From: Symsagittifera roscoffensis
Taxonomy: Eukaryota; Xenacoelomorpha; Acoela; Convolutidae
Length of the DNA stretch: 64,000 nt
Assembly: GCF_963678635.1 (NCBI RefSeq)
Contig: NC_087068.1
Location: forward strand, 27,716,318 to 27,780,317
Direction of reading: 5' to 3'
Shown: piece by piece, positions 58,450-64,000 of the stretch
Position numbering within the stretch: position 1 is the first letter of the stretch
Layout of the letters: each line of letters begins with the position of its first letter
The notes under the pieces: generated by a model
Database searches by the model: none
What the model was told of the DNA's origin: nothing
The model's input: only the letters and a program-made list of their open reading frames with translations
Program-made: the position numbers and the translations under genes

Positions 58450-61317
58450 GCATCGTCCTCGTGGATATTGGAGCAGCGCTACCGGTGCATCCAAAAATTA
58501 GCGGGCACAAGCTACTCTGCTCTACGTTTAAAATTCTTTGCTGATATTTAGAGTTCTTCAGCGTTTCGTGGTATTTGTATGCATCCTTATGCAGTTTTCG
58601 CGATGTTTTTGGCATGGGGGTTGAAAATTTTCACATCAAAGAAAGCGCGGCCGAATCGTGAACCCAGAGTCCGTTTGCCTTAATGCCAAGTCGTGCCTCA
58701 TCTTCAGTTGTAGTTGAAATGTTGACAAAGCTTTCGCCTTGCAACGGCTGAAGTTTCGGCTCAATCTCGACGTCACGGCAAACCTCGTTCATGAGGTTGG
58801 CGAATGTGTCTTTAATTTCCTTGTGTCTTATGTGTGTGTAACCACCCTCTGCACAGTGAAGCGCATGTGTCAAGTTAAAATTAGCACCACATGCACATGT
58901 GAGTGGGGTTTTGGTTGGTTCCCATCCGTATCTTAAGTAAATACCATCTCTGAATTCTGGTTTATTCAGGTTGAAGTTGTATCTGCTCTGTGGTAAAGCA
59001 TTGAGCCAGTTCGAGGCTCTTTTTTCAGAGGCCAGGTCGATTACGTTTTTATCTATTTCATTTAAGGAGTTAATGAGGTTTGTTTTTTTTCAATTTGCTC
59101 TGTCAGTTTTCAATTTTTTGATTTTCGTACATATTTTTTCTAACAGTGTTACTGCTGTAATAGGATCTTGAGATTCCAGTACTAGTGATGTTTCCTTAGA
59201 CCATTCTAGGTAGCTTTCATGATTGGATGGCAACCGGATGTTAAGTCCGCCCATTTTAAGGGGTAAGGAGGATATCTGACGGAACTGGGGGTTTAAAATG
59301 TCTTTACCGACTAGGTTAGGTAATAATTGTTCTTTGATAATATTTTCACATATTTCTAAGTTTTCCATAGTGTTAGGCGTTGTCCTGGCAAGAAATGAAA
59401 GTTTTTCTTGAACTCCTTTAGTATAGCAGGCATAAACGTTTTGAGGGGAGTTTTTGGTGATTTTCGTTAGTTTTTTCAAAACTTTGATTTGCTCATTCTG
59501 TTGAAATTCGAGGAACTTTTTACATTCAAATTCTGTTCCTATAACTGAACCAAGCACTCGGGCTCCTGCTTTTATAGTGATTCCTCTATTTGCGAAGATT
59601 TTCTGAGCTTCACCGAGTTTTTCATCCTTGACAAGGAGTTGGCATTTGAATGCTTTCACGTGGTAGCCGGAAAGTTTACCCAGTGATACAATTTTATCGA
59701 GGACGGTTCATAGATTGCTTAATTTACCGACTGCGTTTTTGTCTTCTGCGTCTTATTTCTGGGCTACATCGTCTACTGATAAAAGTTTTATGAGTGGTAT
59801 TATGGCTAGACCGTACATGGCGATTGCTAGTTGATCCCCCTGGGTTGTCCCTTCTTGAGAGTAGACTGTTTTTTTGTTAACGAACAGTTTAGATGGATTG
59901 GAGAAGGAGTTCTTAATCGCTGTTAAAAGAGAAGGGCAGGTGTTTTCGATGTTTTTGAATGCCAGCTTTCAGTTCAGCGAGTTGAAAGCGTTTTCGGCAT
60001 CTATCAGTAAAACAGCATCGGCGGAAGCTTTGCTGTATTGATCTCTTAGCGTGTGGATCGCATATTCAATGCCAAATTTTTGTCCTAGGCAGAGTTGGTA
60101 GTTCGAACCGAGCGACATGAGCTCGTTTTTTAGGCATTTGGATATTGTTCGCCCTATTATCCTATGCATAACTTCTCCTATGCCTATGGTTCTTACCCCA
60201 GGATTCTTATCTGAGGGTACTAATCTGCATGCGTTATATGGGTCTATTAGTTATGGATTTAGTTCTTCGGTGGCCAATTTTTTTGGCAATTTTAGCAATT
60301 GTTTTTGAAAACTCAACTGATTGTTGCCCGAAGTGTGTTAAAATACGTCTCCATTCATTTGCATCGAGGCCAGATGGTCCATGCGATCCGTGCGTTCTCA
60401 TGGCTGCCTTCTTGATATGTTGATCGTTTATTTGATCAAATATCGATGGATGGAAAGGAATTGTTTCGTTGAGACTGGTGTAATATGGTTCTCATCAATT
60501 CGTTTATATGGTATGTGTTTCTCTATGAGAGTATGTTCCACTGTCTTACCTTTGACAACCTCGTCAAGCGAAAAAACGCCTTTAGATGTGTCTGTTAGTT
60601 TTGCAAATGCGCTTGATATTTTTCCAGTATTCATTAGTTTGTTGAACTGTTGTGATTCAGTTTCAGTTTTTCTTCTACTTCCTTTCAACAAGCGCATTTG
60701 CAGTGCCTTTGCTTCTTATATAGTCCATGCAGGTCTCCGTCTTGCCATTGCTTAAGTCGCCTTGCTTTTGTTTTGGATAAAGATCCATCATTTTTGGACT
60801 TTGTTTTGCACAGTAATAAGTGTAAAAAAATCATTGCTGCGTGCATTGCGAAGGTATTTTCGTTGTTTTCTATTAGGCTCTTCAAAGTTCTATTGAGGGT
60901 TTCAATGAAGTTATAACCAACTTTGTTTTTTGACAAGATCATAAAGACCGGTTTCCAGTGGACCACTTAGGTGTGTTTTTTCCTGGTGGTTTCTATGAGT
61001 TCTGGACAGGGGTTTGACCATGGGTCTTGTATTGTTCTAGGTTCTATAGTGGAAAAATCTCCTGAGTTTTGTGAGTGTGGAGCAGTGGGAGCGTGAGGGT
61101 GCATTTGGGGGAGCGTGGTTGTAGCTAGGGTTGGGGTATTGCATTCATGCTTGTCGTTAGCTGAATGAAGTTGGGAGGTGCAGCGATGACAACTGAAATC
61201 GTCATAGTGATCACTGCTGCGGGCTAGGCCGCTGCATTTTACATGCATGTAGCCTGGGCATGTGAAGCACCAAACACCTCCGACTCGTAGGTTGTTTTTA
61301 CAAATAAGGCAGTGTGT
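58430..61317 (-). pseudogene. PHD-finger / reverse transcriptase / RLE polyprotein pseudogene
   Basis: The PHD finger reads CLICKNNLRVGG...CFTC....HVKC...CHRC. A nonsense codon (TAA near 60966) separates it from the pre-RT region in the same frame. The RT has VRTIGIGEVMHRIIGRTISK, LCLGQKFGIEYAIHTLRDQY, the first catalytic aspartate in LLIDAENAFNSLN, and SQEGTTQGDQLAIAMYGL. The polymerase motif reads SVDD where (F/Y)ADD is usual. The endonuclease motif reads ARLGI where I recall ARLDI in relatives, which would remove a catalytic acid. The protein continues in shifted frames to PKTSRKLHKDAYKYHE and CPLIFGCTGSAAPIS. The largest open piece is 59659-59090 (189 codons). The copy is inactive. Confidence 0.75.
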
Positions 61318-61353
61318 TTAAGTAGCCTTTTTAGGAAGGACGGCGGTGTCAAG

Positions 61354-61893
61354 TTAGCGAGAGAAACTATAGATTAAATTTGCAAGAAAATTTGTAAAGA
61401 AATCATTATCGTAGAAGGAGAAATGGATGCCATCACGGCAGAAAATTTGAGGGGTTAGATTTAGGTTGAGGTTAGGTGAAACAATAAGTGTAGGGGGGTG
61501 TACAAATCTATTTATCAAATTAAACAGCACATGATTATGAATATAAATTTTGCGGTTTACTTCGGAATTATTACAATTCTGAATTGTTTTGGGGATGATC
61601 AGTCTCTTGGGCTGAAACTTGTTAGTGACGAGGTTAATCAAGTTTTTCCACAGCTGTTCTAATTCTTGTGGATGCAGCCTGTTGTCATTGTATCCAGCAA
61701 CTATTGTTACTGTATTTAGGCGGCGCTTTGGTCTGTTTTGTAAAACTGTTTCAAACAGATCATGAAGCGTTGCGCCGCGGTAGGAGTGAATTGTTGATTT
61801 TACTAGAGCTGGTTTGATATATTTGGTCCTTGAGGTCCCGATAACTAGTTTCTGTGAGAACTCAGGGATGCGTCTTGCCTGGAACCGCGGCAT
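61354..61893 (-). CDS. SGNH/GDSL-hydrolase-like ORF1 of the LINE
   Basis: This is an intact frame of 179 codons from ATG 61893. It shows the SGNH blocks: nucleophile serine in VIGTSRTKY (S21), glycine in SYRGATLHDL (G40), asparagine in VAGYNDN (N69), and DGIHFS near the C terminus (D154, H157). SGNH/esterase domains are known in ORF1 proteins of several LINE clades, where they may bind or modify lipids or act as structural parts. Here it precedes the PHD-RT frame on the same strand by about 40 bp. Its intactness contrasts with the broken ORF2. A TTG one codon upstream could also start translation. Confidence 0.65.
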   Translation of the reverse strand: MPRFQARRIPEFSQKLVIGTSRTKYIKPALVKSTIHSYRGATLHDLFETVLQNRPKRRLNTVTIVAGYNDNRLHPQELEQLWKNLINLVTNKFQPKRLIIPKTIQNCNNSEVNRKIYIHNHVLFNLINRFVHPPTLIVSPNLNLNLTPQIFCRDGIHFSFYDNDFFTNFLANLIYSFSR

Positions 61894-62129
61894 CAAACTG
61901 AAACGCAGACAACTGGGGCGAGAAAGGAAGCTCTTTGGGGTAATTTATGAATACTTTCACTTAGGAAAAAAAAAGAAAAAAAAGGAGTGGTACAACTTGA
62001 CTTCGATTTGGAGGTCGATTCAGCAGCTCACTCCTTCTTGCGTCTAGTTACGCCAGGGAAACTTCACTCGCCTACGGCTGGGACGGCGAGATTTGGTAAG
62101 ATAACCAGAAGAGGAAAGCCCAGCCCGCA
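61894..62129. other. Spacer between the two LINE regions
   Basis: Contains an A-rich run (about 61964-61982) and otherwise no recognisable feature. The A-run could be the tail of a retrotransposed sequence on the plus strand. Confidence 0.4.
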
Positions 62130-62396
62130 TATGATATGAAAACACACAAGCGGTAAATTTGAACAAAGAAAGACTATTTAATAAGTTTATCACAACAATT
62201 AGTGAAGCTGAACTGTTAATCTTGCAAATTGTTACAATGGAAGATCTTGACACTGCTACCACAACCTCGTAAAATAGTACTTGCCTGCTAAATGACATTC
62301 TAACATCTTATCTGAAATCAATTTCGTTTGCCTGGAAACATTTCATCCCCAAAACTATTTAATCGCAGTGTGGAAACGGGCGTATACTCAGAGGTT
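62130..62396 (+). repeat. Module A, copy 1 (LINE 5' part of RT region)
   Basis: 267 bp that align without gaps to 63021-63287 at offset 891, with a few substitutions. It starts ATGATATGAAAACACAC and ends at CAGAGGTT, after which the two copies diverge. In the second copy the sequence leads into reverse transcriptase. Confidence 0.9.
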
Positions 62397-62690
62397 GCAC
62401 AAAAAACTCTAATGCACAAAAAACTACACGATATAGAAATCTCAACTTACTTGTTTGGTATGGTCTCATTTCAACGGCAATGCAACACAACTAGAACACC
62501 TTATATGTTCAAAGCAGAATTGCAGATAGCAAGAAAATCATTCGGAAACGGTGCGTTCTCAGTACTTGCTCCCGAACAGTGTAATTCGCTCCACTTGAGT
62601 TCAGGAGAATTTTAGATCACTATACTTTCAAACGAACGCTGAAAACATACCTTTTTGAGAACGCAAATGGCGTGTAGAGTAGTGGAATTA
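62397..62690 (+). pseudogene. C-terminal end of an L2/CR1-like LINE reverse transcriptase
   Basis: After module A this copy jumps directly to the 3' end of an ORF2. It reads YMFKAELQIARKSFGNGAFS, then VLAPEQCNSLHL, and, in shifted frame, FKRTLKTYLFENANGV. This matches the conserved tail in which L2/CR1-type elements read FGDRSFSVAGPKLWNSLP and FKRxLKTHLF. The whole RT core is missing, so it is an internally deleted copy. Confidence 0.7.
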
Positions 62691-62815
62691 ATGAAAGGTT
62701 TGCTTCCATGCTTATAGAAATAATGCAGACTGTTAATTTACGCAAAAACCGTATTCGTGATATTCGACGATCACTTGCAAATCACTGCTGTGTTGTTGAA
62801 AGCAAAAGACAGCCA

Positions 62816-63021
62816 TTTCGGAGAATAATCTATGTTTCTACCAACCGCGTGAAGAATACAATCACTATTTCGTGCCCAACTGGAGCCATCTCCACGATAT
62901 GCAGCGAAAATGTTCTGAGAGATATCAGAAACTCGGGTGCAATATCATAAAAGTCATGGGAAGCACCAATAACCTCTTCGATCGAGAGAATCGATGATTG
63001 ATGGGACCAGTAGAAACTGCT
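62816..63021. repeat. Module B, copy 1
   Basis: 206 bp matching 63678-63883 without gaps at offset 862. It begins TTTCGGAGAAT and ends GTAGAAACTGCT. Both strands have open frames (plus: RRIIYVSTNRVKNTITISCP; minus: SFYWSHQSSILSIEEVIG) and I cannot assign a protein. It abuts module A copy 2 with no spacer. Confidence 0.85.
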
Positions 63022-63287
63022 ATGATATGAAAACACACAAGCGGTAAATTTGAACAAAGAAAGACTATTTAATAAGTTTATCACAACAATTAGTGAAGCT
63101 GAACTGTTAATCTTGCGAATTGTTACTATGGAAGATCTTGACACTACTACCACAACCTCGTCAAATAGTACTTGCCTGCTAATTTACATTCTAACATCTT
63201 ATCTGAAATCAATTTTGTTTGCCTTAAAACATTTCATCCCCAAAACTATTTAATCGCAGTTTGGAAACCGGCGTATACCCAGAGGTT
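63021..63287 (+). repeat. Module A, copy 2
   Basis: Second copy of the 267-bp module at 62130, here continuous with the RT fragment at 63261-63670. Confidence 0.9.
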
Positions 63288-63670
63288 CTCAAAATAGCTA
63301 GCATTAATCCAAAGTTGAAAAAACAAACCCTAGATCTTGAATCGCTGAACATTTACAGACTAGTAGCTAACACTAACACAATATCCAAGTTGCTGGAGCG
63401 GGTTGCTGCTGTTCAACTGAAACTTCACCATGAGAACGAAAAGTTAATTGACCCTAACCAATCCGCTTATAGGGCTCTTCATTCAACGGAAACATACCTG
63501 CTGAAGACAGCAAATGAAATTCTTACTCATCTGATTAGAGATAACCTAGTCATGAGTACTTGGTCTGGATATATCTGCTGTATTTGATACAATAGACTTC
63601 GATGTCGTCGATGAAATTCTAGTTAAACGATTTAGTATCAAAGAAACATGCAAGAAATGGATCCTGTCTA
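63261..63670 (+). pseudogene. L2/CR1-like LINE reverse transcriptase N-terminal fragment
   Basis: The open frame reads VYPEVLKIASINPKLKKQTL, then NIYRLVANTNTISKLLERVA, NQSAYRALHSTETYLLKTAN. After a frameshift near 63560 it continues LGLDISAVFDTIDFDVVDEI. These correspond to RT blocks in which L2/CR1 elements read NFRPISNLPFLSKxLE, FQSAYRxxHSTETALL and LLDLSAAFDTIDH. The catalytic aspartate of the first polymerase motif is present. The fragment is cut at about 63677, where module B begins, so it is a truncated copy. Confidence 0.8.
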
Positions 63671-63677
63671 TCATACG

Positions 63678-63883
63678 TTTCGGAGAATGATCTATGTTTC
63701 TACCAACCGCGTGAAGAATACAATCACTATTTTGTGCCCAAGTGGAGCCATCTCCACGATATGGAGCGAAAATGTTCTGAGAGATATCAGAAACTCGGGT
63801 GCAATATCATAAAAGTCATGGGAAGCACCAATAACCTCTTCGATCGAGAGAATCGATGATTGATGGGACCAGTGGAAACTGCT
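63678..63883. repeat. Module B, copy 2
   Basis: Second copy of the 206-bp module at 62816. It directly follows the interrupted RT fragment and ends GTGGAAACTGCT, after which the two copies diverge. The rest of the window (63884-64000) has no recognised feature. Confidence 0.85.
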
Positions 63884-64000
63884 GATCAAATGTACTATCT
63901 GATTCGTTAATTGAAATTTCACGGGTAAAATGTTGGATTAATGGAACTAACGAGCAGAAGGGATAGTTACAGCATTGTAAAAGCACTAAACGGCTGGCAT

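Larger units (their letters stand above)
58430..61893 (-). mobile_element. Decayed LINE with SGNH-hydrolase ORF1 and PHD-RT-endonuclease ORF2
   Basis: Reading on the minus strand, the order is: an SGNH-like ORF (61893-61354); a PHD-type C4HC3 finger (from 61311); a pre-RT region with SQQFNKLMNTGKISSAFAKL and HGPSGLDANEWRRIL; RT blocks; a thumb region with LPLKMGGLNIRLPSNHES; a CACGANFNLTHALHC zinc knuckle; and a restriction-like endonuclease region (TEDEARLGIKANGLW). This layout fits non-LTR elements with a C-terminal RLE-type endonuclease (R2/NeSL/Hero-like group). The exact clade is not resolved. Frameshifts and stops are frequent, and the element ends near an (AATTC)n tract. Confidence 0.75.

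Noticed and set aside
62044-62298. Minus-strand frames in the LINE modules (for example 62044-62298, 62830-63153, 63692-63922)
   Set aside because: The plus strand carries the RT signature. The minus frames recur only because the modules are duplicated, and no known domain was recognised in them.

Overview
The window is eukaryotic DNA, almost certainly from an invertebrate animal. It holds spliced genes with GT-AG introns, a very large tandem satellite, three kinds of non-LTR retrotransposon remnants, and an AT-rich background. The two recognisable host genes are animal DNA-repair/ADP-ribosylation genes: an XPG/ERCC5 orthologue and the first exon of a PARP16 orthologue. The repeat repertoire resembles what I know from cnidarians and other early-branching or aquatic invertebrates (a PHD finger + RT + restriction-like-endonuclease LINE, and L2/CR1-like and jockey-like LINEs). 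The phylum cannot be fixed from this window, and I saw nothing bacterial.

Layout. (1) 1-41686 is one satellite array of about 130 monomers of about 302 bp in direct orientation. At least three monomer variants alternate irregularly in 2-, 3-, 4- and 5-mer higher-order blocks. Several blocks are recent local duplications (903 bp, about 1206 bp, about 605 bp). The monomers at both margins are the most diverged and resemble each other. (2) At 23894-26400 the array is broken by a 2507-bp insertion with TG...CA ends, a 5-bp target duplication, a terminal direct repeat carrying a poly(A) signal, and an internal 170-bp pentamer. An uninterrupted paralogue of the target site lies at about 12441. (3) Only about 140-300 bp beyond the right edge of the array sits PARP16 exon 1 (41992-42297, minus). 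Its remaining exons would have to lie inside or beyond the satellite, or they are lost. (4) 43799-53326 (minus) is a complete five-exon XPG/ERCC5 gene (2940 nt of coding sequence, 979 aa) whose splice phases all agree. Its 4-kb intron 1 contains a decayed LINE and an (AT)n palindrome; its 2.2-kb intron 3 contains a minisatellite. (5) 53327-58400 is AT-rich and gene-poor. It holds a possible C2H2 zinc-finger first exon, a 54-bp CCAAT-containing minisatellite, and two unrecognised exon-like reading frames. (6) 58430-61893 (minus) is a decayed LINE with an SGNH-hydrolase-like first ORF and a PHD-RT-endonuclease second ORF. (7) 62130-63883 (plus) is a mosaic of L2/CR1-like LINE pieces containing two pairs of duplicated modules.

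The XPG and PARP16 genes lie head-to-tail on the minus strand, 1.5 kb apart. Nothing in the sequence shows that they are functionally coupled. The most distinctive aspects are the satellite architecture, the transposon in it with its paralogous empty site, and the apparent loss or extreme separation of the 3' part of PARP16 at the satellite boundary.
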